DNA of 64,000 nucleotides from contig JAFXPH010000015.1 of the NCBI GenBank assembly GCA_017528085.1, positions 34,748 to 98,747 of the forward strand, in the 5' to 3' direction. Each line of letters begins with the position of its first letter. Position 1 is the stretch's first letter. Shown piece after piece: positions 55,170 to 63,859 of this stretch. The notes under the pieces were generated by a model that did not search any database, was not told the DNA's origin, and was given only the letters and a program-made list of their open reading frames with translations. The DNA is from Clostridia bacterium (GTDB lineage Bacteria > Bacillota > Clostridia > TANB77 > CAG-508). A program made the translations under genes and the position numbers.

Positions 55170-55183
55170 CATTTGACTGCTAA
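55157..55183 (-). promoter_or_regulatory. CIRCE-like operator at htpG
   Basis: Minus strand: TTAGCAGTC - 9 bp - CATTGCTAA. One change in the left arm and two in the right compared with CIRCE; same position over the -35 box as at hsp20. Confidence 0.7.
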
Positions 55184-55190
55184 AATATGC

Positions 55191-55224
55191 AAAAAAATAA
55201 CTTGACATTTCTGTCAAGTTATTA
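55191..55224 (-). terminator. Terminator before the htpG promoter
   Basis: ATAACTTGACA / TGTCAAGTTAT stem with a 3-4-base loop, then T7 on the minus strand; serves the 68-aa gene upstream. Confidence 0.85.
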
Positions 55225-55237
55225 AATATATTCTTAT

Positions 55238-55444
55238 TTATGAAACTACTTCAAAAGGTATATCTGCCATCTCTTTTTCTTCGATAGCATCCTTCATCTC
55301 AAAAGGAAGTACAGTATCAAGTGTAATTATATTATCCATTTTATTTACAAGTTCTTTTGATAAATCAAATGGCTTAAAATCATATTGCTTTTTTCCTACA
55401 AATAATTTTTCTAGTTCTACTGCTAAATCAATTGTATTATTCAT
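55238..55444 (-). CDS. Uncharacterised small protein, 68 aa
   Basis: Start chosen at 55444 (MNNTIDLAVELEKLF), with GGGAGGAATTAAT upstream; an ATG eight codons earlier has no good site. Contains KKQYDFKPFDLSKELVNKM and DTVLPFEMKDAIEEKEM; acidic, no membrane segment. Not recognised. Between the HIT gene and htpG, with a terminator after it. Confidence 0.65.
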   Translation of the reverse strand: MNNTIDLAVELEKLFVGKKQYDFKPFDLSKELVNKMDNIITLDTVLPFEMKDAIEEKEMADIPFEVVS

Positions 55445-55504
55445 ATTAATTCCTCCCTTTTTCTTCATGAGTATTATACTACACTTATATCATTTTTTCA
55501 AGTT

Positions 55505-55855
55505 TTATACTATTTTTAAACCTAATTTCATTCCGCCAATTAAGTGGAAATGTATGTGTTTTACTTCTTGACCACCATTCTCACCACAGTTATTGACAAT
55601 TCTATATCCATCTTCAAACACACCTGCTTCTTTAGCTATTTTAGGAATAGCTTCATATATTTTCTTCATATATTCACTGTTTTCTTCTGTAATTTCATTA
55701 GCACTCACAATATGAGTTTTTGGAATTATAAGTACATGCACAGGAGCTACTGGATTAATATCATTAAACGCTAAAACATAGTCATCTTCATAAACTTTAC
55801 TTGATGGTATCTCTCCTTTAATTATCTTACAAAAAATGCATTCGTCATCTAACAT
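55505..55855 (-). CDS. HIT family protein
   Basis: 116 aa. CIFCKIIKGEIPSSKVYEDD at the N-terminus and the HIT triad VKHIHFHLIGG at the end; IIPKTHI between. Known: Hint-type nucleoside phosphoramidases or hydrolases. 13 bp after the phosphatase gene, so same operon; AAGGAGGG site. Confidence 0.93.
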   Translation of the reverse strand: MLDDECIFCKIIKGEIPSSKVYEDDYVLAFNDINPVAPVHVLIIPKTHIVSANEITEENSEYMKKIYEAIPKIAKEAGVFEDGYRIVNNCGENGGQEVKHIHFHLIGGMKLGLKIV

Positions 55856-55868
55856 TTTTAAACCCTCC

Positions 55869-56336
55869 TTAAATAATATTATTATCTTTTAAATATTTCA
55901 TGAAGCATAAACATCCTTCTAAAATATCATTATAAGCTTCTTCAAAATTCTTAGTATAATATGGATCTTTTATGTTTCTTGGATAGTTAGAGAAATCTAG
56001 TAGTTTAAATAGTTTTTTATCATCTCTATCCTTTTCAAGTATTTGAGACATATAGTACATATTCTTGTCATCCATAGTAATTAAGAAGTCATATTTATCA
56101 TAATCCTCTTTTTGAAGTCTTGAGGCAGCTCTTTTTTCATATGGAACTTTCTTTTCATCTAAATAAGCTTTTGCTCTTGGGTCCATATCATTACCATTTT
56201 CTTCATCAGAAGTACCTCTTGATTCTATTAAAAAGTTCTCCTCTAACCCTCTACTTTTTACAATATTCTTTAATATAAATTCAGCCATTGGAGACCTACA
56301 TATATTTCCTAAACAAACAAAAACAACTTTAACCAT
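55869..56336 (-). CDS. Low-molecular-weight protein-tyrosine phosphatase
   Basis: 155 aa from ATG 56336 (MVKVVFVCLGNICRSPMAE), chosen because AAAGGAGAATT precedes it and homologues begin here. P-loop Cys8-LGNIC-Arg14-Ser; general acid Asp in NIKDPYY. Dephosphorylates tyrosine phosphoproteins or free substrates. First gene of the operon with the HIT gene; divergent from mscL. Confidence 0.92.
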   Translation of the reverse strand: MVKVVFVCLGNICRSPMAEFILKNIVKSRGLEENFLIESRGTSDEENGNDMDPRAKAYLDEKKVPYEKRAASRLQKEDYDKYDFLITMDDKNMYYMSQILEKDRDDKKLFKLLDFSNYPRNIKDPYYTKNFEEAYNDILEGCLCFMKYLKDNNII

Positions 56337-56409
56337 ATAATTCTCCTTTTTCATATTTACATTATATAAGTTAATAATAAAAAAATAAAGTTTATTTTGT
56401 CAAGTAAAA

Positions 56410-56438
56410 TTGACTATTAGCAAAAATTGTTATATATT
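56410..56438 (+). promoter_or_regulatory. Promoter of mscL
   Basis: Plus strand: -35 TTGACT, 17 bp, -10 TATATT (56433-56438). The upstream reading frame of mscL would begin inside this promoter, which supports the downstream start. Confidence 0.7.
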
Positions 56439-56472
56439 AGTCATGAAAACAAAATCAAGGGGGATTGATGAA

Positions 56473-56928
56473 ATGTTAAAAGAATTTAAAGAATTTATTT
56501 CAAAAGGTAATGTTATTGACATGGCTGTCGGTGTTATCATAGCTAATGCATTCGCTGCAATAGTTACAGCTTTCACTGAGAGTTTTATTCAACCATTATT
56601 AGGATTAGTTGGTGGTGCTGAAGTTCATGGAACTATTCCAATTCCAGGATCAGAACAAGCAATTGATTACGGTGCATTCTTAACAGCTGTAATTAATTTC
56701 TTAATTGTTGCTTTCATACTATTCCTAGTTATCAAAGCATTTAATATTGCTGAAAAGAAACAAAAAGAAGCTTTAGAGAAATTATCTGCTAAAGTTGGTA
56801 AAAAAGGTAAAGAAGAACCAGCAGAAGTTGAACCAGCAACAAAATTATGTCCTTTCTGCTTATCTGAAATTCCTTACAAAGCAACAAGATGTGGTCACTG
56901 TACTTCACAATTAGAAGAAAATAAATAA
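56473..56928 (+). CDS. mscL: Large-conductance mechanosensitive channel with C-terminal zinc ribbon
   Basis: 151 aa from ATG 56473 (MLKEFKEFISKGNVIDMAVGVII), with GGGGGATT upstream. Two membrane helices: about 15-45 and 73-97; the pore helix motif DMAVGVIIANAFAAIV is intact. The usual C-terminal helix is followed by a zinc ribbon, CPFCLSEIPYKATRCGHC. Opens under hypo-osmotic tension to release solutes. Confidence 0.95.
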   Translation: MLKEFKEFISKGNVIDMAVGVIIANAFAAIVTAFTESFIQPLLGLVGGAEVHGTIPIPGSEQAIDYGAFLTAVINFLIVAFILFLVIKAFNIAEKKQKEALEKLSAKVGKKGKEEPAEVEPATKLCPFCLSEIPYKATRCGHCTSQLEENK

Positions 56929-56942
56929 TTAAAAATAAATAA

Positions 56943-56978
56943 GAAAAAAGGTACTCTATAAAAAAGAGTACCTTTTTT
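56943..56978. terminator. Terminator after mscL
   Basis: AAAAAAGGTACTC / GAGTACCTTTTTT hairpin, 9-base loop, T-run. Confidence 0.85.
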
Positions 56979-57011
56979 CCGTTAGCAGCAATTTAGGTTA
57001 CAATTTATCTT

Positions 57012-57158
57012 TTATTTTTCAACAATATAATTAAAATAGTTATCTTTTGAATCAATATTTAGTACAAAGTCTGTAGTTGCTCCGAATTTTTCATAATATT
57101 CATCGTTTAATAATTCGAATTCTTTTAAGATTTTTAATGAGTTTAAATTACTTTCCAT
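57012..57158 (-). CDS. Small protein coupled to the transglycosylase gene, 48 aa
   Basis: Starts inside the last codons of the GT51 gene (11-bp overlap), with AAAGGAGGAATAT in that gene's end as binding site. MESNLNSLKILKEFELLNDEYYEKFG... is acidic with no membrane segment; ends FNYIVEK. Overlap and site make translation plausible; function unknown. Confidence 0.55.
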   Translation of the reverse strand: MESNLNSLKILKEFELLNDEYYEKFGATTDFVLNIDSKDNYFNYIVEK

Positions 57159-57864
57159 AACTATATTCCTCCTTTAAAACCTCGTTGTATTGCTCTTCAG
57201 AAATATACTTTTCAGTTTTCATGCATTTTAGCACTTTTTTCTGCCTTTGTAAAGTTAAATCTAAATTAACTGTAGGTGCGTATACAGAAGGAGCATTTGG
57301 AATTCCAGCTAAAAGTGAACAATCATATAAGTTCATGTCTTTTACTTCTTTATCAAAATAGCCATCTGCCGCATCTGCTATACAGTAATATCCATTTCCA
57401 AAATAGCAAGTATTGATATATAGTTCTAAAATCTCATCTTTACTTAAAGAATTCTCTATTTCTTTTGCCATAAACATTTCTGCAATTTTTCTAGTTAATT
57501 CTCTCTTTTGTGAAAAATAAACATTTTTTGCTAGTTGCTGAGTTATTGTACTTCCTCCTTCCTTTAGAGAAAGTGTCTTTATATCAACAGCAATTGCTCT
57601 TCCTATGGAAATAACATCTATTCCATGATGTTTATAAAAACGTCTATCTTCAACTGCTACAACAGCATTAATATAATTTTGTGGAACAACAGATATTTCT
57701 GTATAATTCTCAACTTCACTTTTAATTTCTTGTGCTTTCTGTTCAACCGAGCATTTAGCGATTGCTTCTTGATACACTTCATATCCTTCGTGTATAAAAT
57801 AGCTTCCTAAAAAAGCTATAGCAAAAAGCAGAATTAGAAAGATTCTTTTAAAAAATTTCCTCAT
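57148..57864 (-). CDS. Monofunctional peptidoglycan glycosyltransferase (GT51)
   Basis: 238 aa. One N-terminal membrane helix (about 7-25), then the GT51 domain: VEDRRFYKHHGID with catalytic Glu72, KEGGSTITQQLAKN, RELTRKIAEMFMAKEIE with the second Glu129. It stops where class A PBPs continue into a transpeptidase, so it is a stand-alone MtgA-like enzyme. Polymerises lipid II at the outer membrane face. AAGGAGTTTAC site. Confidence 0.92.
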   Translation of the reverse strand: MRKFFKRIFLILLFAIAFLGSYFIHEGYEVYQEAIAKCSVEQKAQEIKSEVENYTEISVVPQNYINAVVAVEDRRFYKHHGIDVISIGRAIAVDIKTLSLKEGGSTITQQLAKNVYFSQKRELTRKIAEMFMAKEIENSLSKDEILELYINTCYFGNGYYCIADAADGYFDKEVKDMNLYDCSLLAGIPNAPSVYAPTVNLDLTLQRQKKVLKCMKTEKYISEEQYNEVLKEEYSYGK

Positions 57865-57988
57865 GTAAACTCCTTCCTAATTTACGTTTATTATCTATAT
57901 AAATTATGAACATTTTATGTTTAAATTATAACCTTTTTGTAATTTTATATTATTAACCTTAATTATACCTTAAAATAAAAAAAGAAAC

Positions 57989-58021
57989 AAAAAAAGCATT
58001 TCTTTCTTGAAATGCTTTTTA
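57989..58021 (-). terminator. Terminator after the TVP38 gene
   Basis: AAAAAGCATTTC / GAAATGCTTTTT hairpin, then a T-run on the minus strand. Confidence 0.85.
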
Positions 58022-58024
58022 TAT

Positions 58025-58873
58025 TTATGCATTACTGCTTTTCTTTTCTTCTTTTCTTTCCATTCTATATTGTTTTCTCTTCTTTCTCTTATCTTTAGTA
58101 AAGAATAGTTTATAAACAATCGTTACTATTGCTGAAATAATATATGTTATTGCATAAACAGAGATAATCTTTTTTATATTTAAGTCAAGTATACTAGATC
58201 CAACAATTACTGATGATATTACTGCTGGAAATCTTGCAAAACCTGATAAGAATAAATATTTTCTAGTATCCATTGGAAGCAAACTTCCAACATAAGTAAT
58301 TAAATCTTTTGGAATTCCAGGTAAGAAGTATAATACAAATACCACTATTGCCATCTTATCTTGATTATTATTTAAAATGTTCTCAATTTTTTCATAACTT
58401 TCTGGTTTTACAATGTCTTTAATTAATGCTAAACCGTATCTTTGAACCATCTTGTGAATTAGAAAAGTTGCTATTATTATACCGATATAAAGGATAACAA
58501 TTCCTTTAAGCACTCCAAAAATCATTCCCGCCATTATTTCTATTGGTTCACCAGGAAGAACAACTAAGAATATTTTTGCAATTTGAAGAAACATCACAAT
58601 AAAAATGCTTCCTGCTCCGTGATTGTCAAGTGTCCTTTTAATTTCAAGTCTTCCCTCTTCTGTAGAAATATTTGCAAATAGTGGAATTAATTTTACTAAA
58701 GCATAAACCACTATAAATAAAACCGCTATTCCAGCAAGTGCTCTTAAAACTTTGATGCTTTTTTTAGTTTGTTTATATTCCTCTGCATCTACACTTTGTT
58801 CTTTTTCCGTATTTAATTCCTCAATAGTTTTCTCTTCTACTTCAATCTCTTTGTTTTCTGTGTTTTCTTCCAT
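58025..58873 (-). CDS. TVP38/TMEM64 (DedA-like) membrane protein
   Basis: 282 aa. Acidic N-terminus (about 45 residues), about six membrane helices, the VLPGEPIEIMAGMIFG re-entrant motif and FLPGIPKDLITYVGSL typical of the VTT domain, and a basic C-terminus. Known: relatives act in membrane lipid (undecaprenyl phosphate or phospholipid) flipping. Monocistronic. Confidence 0.87.
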   Translation of the reverse strand: MEENTENKEIEVEEKTIEELNTEKEQSVDAEEYKQTKKSIKVLRALAGIAVLFIVVYALVKLIPLFANISTEEGRLEIKRTLDNHGAGSIFIVMFLQIAKIFLVVLPGEPIEIMAGMIFGVLKGIVILYIGIIIATFLIHKMVQRYGLALIKDIVKPESYEKIENILNNNQDKMAIVVFVLYFLPGIPKDLITYVGSLLPMDTRKYLFLSGFARFPAVISSVIVGSSILDLNIKKIISVYAITYIISAIVTIVYKLFFTKDKRKKRKQYRMERKEEKKSSNA

Positions 58874-58933
58874 ATCCTCACCTTATACAAGAGAATTATA
58901 TCATAACGACTTTTAATTTCAAACAATTTATAC

Positions 58934-58968
58934 AAAAAAAGACTTTTAAGATTATTCTAAAAAGTCTC
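58934..58968 (-). terminator. Terminator overlapping the FlaR-like gene end
   Basis: AGACTTTT / AAAAGTCT stem with T7 after it on the minus strand. Confidence 0.75.
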
Positions 58969-59476
58969 TTTTTAATTCTTCTATAAAACCATCTAAATCC
59001 TTTCGATATTTTACTATTCTAATATCAGAATCTGGATTTTGGTTTAATATTCCATATATTAGTTTTCTTCTTTCAAAATTGTACCTACATACATATGCTA
59101 TAAAGCTTAAATCAAATTTTTCTTTGCAGCCTGGCATGTCAGGTTTCTCTTTTCCATGATTTTTAATTATCCTAGTCAAGACTCCCTTAAGTGCTAAAAA
59201 ACTATTAAAATCTAAGTAAATAGTTAGATCTGCTCTTTTAATTCTATAGTCTAGAGTATCTAAAAATGTTCCATCTAATATCCACTCATCTTTATTAGCC
59301 TCTTCAATTATCATTCTATCTCTTTCTTCTGTTGGTCTTAATTTCCAGTCAGGAAGTTGGTGAATAGAATCTATATGGCAAACAGGAATGTCAAATATCT
59401 CTTTTAGTTTAAGTGAGAGAACTGTCTTTCCTGTTCCAGGTGCTCCAATAATGGTAACTCTCTTTAATTTCTTCAT
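58952..59476 (-). CDS. P-loop NTPase, FlaR-like (adenylate-kinase-related)
   Basis: 174 aa. Walker A GAPGTGKT (12-19), HIDSIHQLPDWK and WILDGTFLDTLDYRIKRADLTIYLDF, as in proteins annotated as topology modulation protein FlaR. Probably a small-molecule kinase; true substrate unknown. 14 bp after the 250-aa membrane protein gene, so same operon. Confidence 0.85.
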   Translation of the reverse strand: MKKLKRVTIIGAPGTGKTVLSLKLKEIFDIPVCHIDSIHQLPDWKLRPTEERDRMIIEEANKDEWILDGTFLDTLDYRIKRADLTIYLDFNSFLALKGVLTRIIKNHGKEKPDMPGCKEKFDLSFIAYVCRYNFERRKLIYGILNQNPDSDIRIVKYRKDLDGFIEELKRDFLE

Positions 59477-59490
59477 TCGTACCTCGTTTA

Positions 59491-60240
59491 TTAATTATAG
59501 TCGACTCTAGATGTAGAAACTATATCTACTTCTTTTACAAAATATCTTGAGTAATTGAATTTTTCATTTTCAACTAATTTTACTTCCATTTCGTAAGTTG
59601 GTAGTTTTACTTTCTCTTTATTCATATATTTTAATATTTCATCATTGTTTGCTACTATAGCTTTAAACTTAACATTTATATATGAATTATCTTTTTCAAA
59701 CTCATCAATTGATATGCATAATCCTGTTAGAGCTTTTTCTCCAACTACTTCATAAGCATTTTTTGATTCATTGTATCTAAAGATTGTTGATACTGGTAAT
59801 GTATCTTTTACATATTTACCAAACATTTCTTTAAATACTTGATTTACTATTGAAGTATCATATATTTGAGTACTTTCTATTTCTTCTTCTGAACTTACTT
59901 GAGATAGAGCATAACTCTCCATAAATGATGCTACTGCATTTAACCTTCTTGTATTTTCTAATTCATCTTTTGATAATTCTACTCCTTCGTACCCATCAAC
60001 AGAATTAATAACTATAGCTGAGAAAAGTTTCTCTAAATCTTCTTTATTAACTCCATTAGCTTGCATATATGCTTTTGATGTTTTAATATTTTGTTCGTCT
60101 GAATAATACTCATCAAAGACTGTCTTTTGAGCTTTTGAATCTTTAAAAACATATACAGCTAAAAGTACCATAAATATAATTACAATAATTGTTATTACGC
60201 CAGTTTTCTTTAGTCCAGATTTTAATTCTTCCTCATTCAT
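59491..60240 (-). CDS. Uncharacterised membrane-anchored protein, 249 aa
   Basis: Start at ATG 60240 (MNEEELKSGLKKTG), with TTGGAG upstream. One membrane helix at about 14-34 (VITIIVIIFMVLLAVYVF), then an extracytoplasmic-looking alpha/beta part with SQVSSEEEIESTQIYDTS and a C-terminal beta region (YEMEVKLVENEKFNYSRYF). Not recognised. Upstream of the FlaR-like gene; separated from the ABC exporter by a terminator. Confidence 0.7.
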   Translation of the reverse strand: MNEEELKSGLKKTGVITIIVIIFMVLLAVYVFKDSKAQKTVFDEYYSDEQNIKTSKAYMQANGVNKEDLEKLFSAIVINSVDGYEGVELSKDELENTRRLNAVASFMESYALSQVSSEEEIESTQIYDTSIVNQVFKEMFGKYVKDTLPVSTIFRYNESKNAYEVVGEKALTGLCISIDEFEKDNSYINVKFKAIVANNDEILKYMNKEKVKLPTYEMEVKLVENEKFNYSRYFVKEVDIVSTSRVDYN

Positions 60241-60301
60241 ATCAATTATCTCCAATAATTATTTACAATTTACTTATATCACATTTTTTTAGATTATTCC
60301 A

Positions 60302-60345
60302 TAAAAAAAAGAAATACTACTTAAAAATAGTATTTCTTTAATCTA
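60302..60345 (-). terminator. Terminator of the ABC exporter operon
   Basis: AAAGAAATACTA / TAGTATTTCTTT hairpin, then T8 on the minus strand. Confidence 0.85.
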
Positions 60346-60349
60346 TATT

Positions 60350-61618
60350 TTATTCATATCTTAATGCATCTATTGGATTCATCTTAGCAGCTTTATTTGC
60401 TGGATAATATCCAAAGAATATACCAATAGCTGTTGAGAATGAAAGTGAAATTACAATTGATCTAATTGATGGCTGTGCTGGATATCCTAATAGTTTTGAT
60501 GCAAAGTTACCCATAGTTAATCCTAAAATAATTCCTATTATTCCACCAACAATACATATTACAACTGCTTCTATAATGAACTGTGTTCTTATTGAACCAT
60601 TTGTTGCACCTAATGCTTTTCTTGTACCAATTTCCCTTGTTCTTTCGGTTACTGAAACAAGCATTATGTTCATAACTCCAATTCCACCAACTAAAAGTGC
60701 GATACTAGCAACAACTGAAATGGCTGTTGTGATTTTTCCAAGCATATCTGTCATACTTGAAATCATAGCTGTCATACTAAATGCTGTTACTTCAAAATCC
60801 GGATTATTTCTATAATATCCTTCAAAAAATCTTTCTATTTCATTTGCAAATTCAGTACTATCTACACCTATCTTAGTAATAAGTGAAAAGTATTGATATC
60901 CATCAACGTGTGTAAATGATTTAGCTGTCTTAATTGGAATAAATACATATGTTGGCATAGATGACATAAATGACATCATTCCAGCATTTGGATTTTCATA
61001 TATACCAATTACTGTATATTCAACTGTAACATCATCTTGCAATATTTCTACTGTTTTTCCTAATATTTGTTCGAAATTATCTTTACCATATATCTTTTCT
61101 GCAGCTTGATCCGCAATTATACAAACTTTCTTTCCATCATTTAAATCTTGTTCTGTAAATCTTCTACCTGCTACCATCTGTAAGTTTTCTGATAATAAAT
61201 AGCCATTATTAGCACCTGCTAAACTAATTGGAGCTTCTTTTGATGTATACTTCATAGTTCCATTTACATATTGCTCAACTACAGAAACTGCTTCTATTTT
61301 ATCACCAAAAGTATTAACAACATTTTCTATCATTTCTTTAGTGAAATAATCATTTTCATCCGGTACCTGAGAGCCTGAACTAATTCCTATCAAACTATCC
61401 ATCATACTAGAATCTTTTTCACTTAAAACAACTTGAATATTATTAGCTCCCATAGTTTGCATTTGTTCTGAAACTGATAAGCTTAAAGAATCACCTACTG
61501 TCATAATTGCAATTACAGAGCCTATACCAATTATAATTCCAAGCATAGTAAGTAAAGATCTCATTTTATTTGACCATAGTCCATTTAGTGCTAATAAAAC
61601 ATTTTCAATAAATAACAT
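60350..61618 (-). CDS. MacB-type ABC transporter permease (FtsX-like)
   Basis: 422 aa. First membrane helix at about 20-43 (SLLTMLGIIIGIGSVIAIMTVG), a large outside domain (about 50-290), and three C-terminal helices with MNIMLVSVTERTREIGTRKALGA. Transmits ATP-driven motion to export peptides or lipophilic compounds. Its ATG overlaps the ATPase stop by one base. Third gene of adaptor - ATPase - permease. Confidence 0.93.
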   Translation of the reverse strand: MLFIENVLLALNGLWSNKMRSLLTMLGIIIGIGSVIAIMTVGDSLSLSVSEQMQTMGANNIQVVLSEKDSSMMDSLIGISSGSQVPDENDYFTKEMIENVVNTFGDKIEAVSVVEQYVNGTMKYTSKEAPISLAGANNGYLLSENLQMVAGRRFTEQDLNDGKKVCIIADQAAEKIYGKDNFEQILGKTVEILQDDVTVEYTVIGIYENPNAGMMSFMSSMPTYVFIPIKTAKSFTHVDGYQYFSLITKIGVDSTEFANEIERFFEGYYRNNPDFEVTAFSMTAMISSMTDMLGKITTAISVVASIALLVGGIGVMNIMLVSVTERTREIGTRKALGATNGSIRTQFIIEAVVICIVGGIIGIILGLTMGNFASKLLGYPAQPSIRSIVISLSFSTAIGIFFGYYPANKAAKMNPIDALRYE

Positions 61619-62325
61619 TATTTAGCACCTCCTTTTCCAGGTCTTTCTCCAATTATCTCACCATCTTTTAATGTAATAATTCTATCTGTTTCTTCTGCTA
61701 GTTCTAATGAGTGAGTAATAAGTATAATTGTTTTTCCTTGCTCTTTGTGAAGCTTATGGAAAATATCCATTACCTTTCTACCTGTTACAGAATCAAGTGC
61801 ACCTGTTGGTTCATCTGCAAGTATAATGCTTGGATCATTTGCCATAGCTCTTGCAATAGCAACTCTTTGTTTTTGTCCTCCAGATAATTCTTCAGGTAAA
61901 TGCTTTGCTCTATCTGCCATCTCAACTAATTCTAATAAATCTTCTGCTCTTTGTTTTCTAGTTGCTGCTCCAACACCTCCATATAGCATTGGAAGTTCAA
62001 TATTCTTTTGAGCATTAGTCTTTGGAATTAGATTATATGTTTGAAATACAAAACCTATTTTTTTGTTTCTTATTTTAGAAAGTTCATCATCTTCAGCTTC
62101 ATTAATATCTATATCATCTAACTGATAATGACCAGTAGTTGGTCTATCTAAAACTCCGATAATATTCATAAGCGTTGATTTACCAGATCCTGATGCACCA
62201 ACGACAGCAACGAATTCTCCCTCTTTGACTTCTAAAGAAATACCTTTTAGAACTGTAAGTTCATTTGGTTCACCTATATAAAATTTTTTAACTATATTAT
62301 CTAATTTTATTATAGTTTTACTCAT
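61618..62325 (-). CDS. ABC transporter ATP-binding protein (MacB/LolD type)
   Basis: 235 aa. Walker A GASGSGKST, Q-loop FVFQTYNLIPKTNA, signature LSGGQKQRVAIARA, Walker B IILADEPTGALDS, H-loop ITHS. Energises the permease encoded next to it. Confidence 0.97.
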   Translation of the reverse strand: MSKTIIKLDNIVKKFYIGEPNELTVLKGISLEVKEGEFVAVVGASGSGKSTLMNIIGVLDRPTTGHYQLDDIDINEAEDDELSKIRNKKIGFVFQTYNLIPKTNAQKNIELPMLYGGVGAATRKQRAEDLLELVEMADRAKHLPEELSGGQKQRVAIARAMANDPSIILADEPTGALDSVTGRKVMDIFHKLHKEQGKTIILITHSLELAEETDRIITLKDGEIIGERPGKGGAK

Positions 62326-62340
62326 GATATTTCCTTTCTT

Positions 62341-63750
62341 TTAAATTCCTGTTGTAACTGTCATTGAGTTAATCATTTCTTCTAATGCATCTTGGTTATT
62401 TAAGTCTGGAAGCACAACTGTCATTCCCTCTTTAATCTCATCAGATTTAACTTCTGTATAATAGTCGCTTTCTAATCCTTTAGTAACATTTATTTCACGA
62501 ATTTCATCATTTTCTTGTACTTTTAAATAATTTGTTCCATCTTCTCTTGTATAAACAGCATCATATGGAACTGATAAAACATCTTTAGCTTCTTCTTTTA
62601 TAATACTTAATTTTGCTGTCATACCTATTCTTAATCTATCATTTGTTTCATCTAGTGATATTTCTATTTTATATGAAGGTGCTGTACTTGTTTGTGCGGC
62701 AGCCATCATACTGCTTGCAGCTTCTGTTGCAGCAGGAGCCACAAATGTAACTGTGCCATTTAATTCTTCTTCTCTTGTTGAATCAGTTTTAATTAATACT
62801 TTCATTCCCTCTTTAATATCAGCAATATCATATTCTGATATTTGAGCTTCTATCTTAAACTCATTTATTCCTTCAACTTTAATTACTGTTCCTCCTGTAA
62901 ATGTATCTCCTTCTTTAACATTTACTTGAGTTACTGTTCCATCAACAGCTGATACTATTTTACCCTTATCTAATGTTGATTTGATTTGACTTATTTGTGC
63001 TTTTGATTGATCTTGAGCAGCTTTGGCTGCAAGTTCTGCACTTCTTACTGCGTCTTGTGCTTGATTAATTGATTCATTAACTTGAGATTCATTGTAAGAA
63101 GATTCCATTACTTGAAATTTTGCCCATTTCTCAGCTAGTTGAGCTGATACTTCTGCTTCTTCTCTTTGTAGTTCAGCAAGTTTTTCAGCATTTCCTTCAT
63201 ATTGTTTTTTTCCAATATTTATTTGTTCCATTCTTGTACGTAGACCATTGATGTCTGACTTTAAAGCCTCATAATCATTCTTTACACTTGATACTTTATC
63301 TAAGGCTCTTTTGGCTTGGTCTACTTGAATATTAGCTTGTTCTGTAGCTGTCTTTAAAGAAGAAGATGCTAAATTATATTGGTCTTGTGCATCATCCATA
63401 TCGAAACTACATAGAATATCACCTTTATTTACTTTATCTCCAACTTTGACATATACTTTTTTTACTTCCCTACCAGAAAGCATTGAATCATATGCCTTTG
63501 AAGTAGTACTCTCCAATCTTCCTGATGCGCTGATTGTAGTTACTAAAGTTCTTTTTTCTATTGTATCTACTTGAACTTTATTAGTATTTTCTTCAGTGCT
63601 CATTCTTCCACGTATAAAAGACACTATAATATAAAGTAATATTAAACCAATAATTACTTTTTTCTTAGTTAATTTAAATTTCTTTTTCTTAGATTTTTTT
63701 TCTTTCTTGTCAATAGTTTCTTCTACTATTTCTTTTTCTTCTTCTTCCAT
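62341..63750 (-). CDS. Periplasmic-adaptor-like (HlyD/MacA) subunit of the ABC exporter
   Basis: 469 aa. Basic N-terminus, one membrane helix at about 31-48 (KVIIGLILLYIIVSFI), a lipoyl half (VKVGDKVNKGDILCSFD, about 100-116), a long coiled-coil hairpin (about 120-260), the second lipoyl half (VDGTVTQVNVKEGDTF), then beta-barrel and a C-terminal domain. Links the MacB-type pump to substrate outside the membrane. 15 bp before the ATPase gene. Promoter at 63789-63817. Confidence 0.92.
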   Translation of the reverse strand: MEEEEKEIVEETIDKKEKKSKKKKFKLTKKKVIIGLILLYIIVSFIRGRMSTEENTNKVQVDTIEKRTLVTTISASGRLESTTSKAYDSMLSGREVKKVYVKVGDKVNKGDILCSFDMDDAQDQYNLASSSLKTATEQANIQVDQAKRALDKVSSVKNDYEALKSDINGLRTRMEQINIGKKQYEGNAEKLAELQREEAEVSAQLAEKWAKFQVMESSYNESQVNESINQAQDAVRSAELAAKAAQDQSKAQISQIKSTLDKGKIVSAVDGTVTQVNVKEGDTFTGGTVIKVEGINEFKIEAQISEYDIADIKEGMKVLIKTDSTREEELNGTVTFVAPAATEAASSMMAAAQTSTAPSYKIEISLDETNDRLRIGMTAKLSIIKEEAKDVLSVPYDAVYTREDGTNYLKVQENDEIREINVTKGLESDYYTEVKSDEIKEGMTVVLPDLNNQDALEEMINSMTVTTGI

Positions 63751-63788
63751 TTAAAACCTCTTTACAAAACGCTATTTTTACTCAAAGT

Positions 63789-63817
63789 ATTATATATAAA
63801 AAATGTTTGATTTGCAA
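63789..63817 (-). promoter_or_regulatory. Promoter of the ABC exporter operon
   Basis: Minus strand: -35 TTGCAA, 17 bp, -10 TATAAT (63794-63789). Confidence 0.7.
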
Positions 63818-63859
63818 TAGTTATAAGCTATTTGTAACAATAAAAAAAGCACTCTTTTT

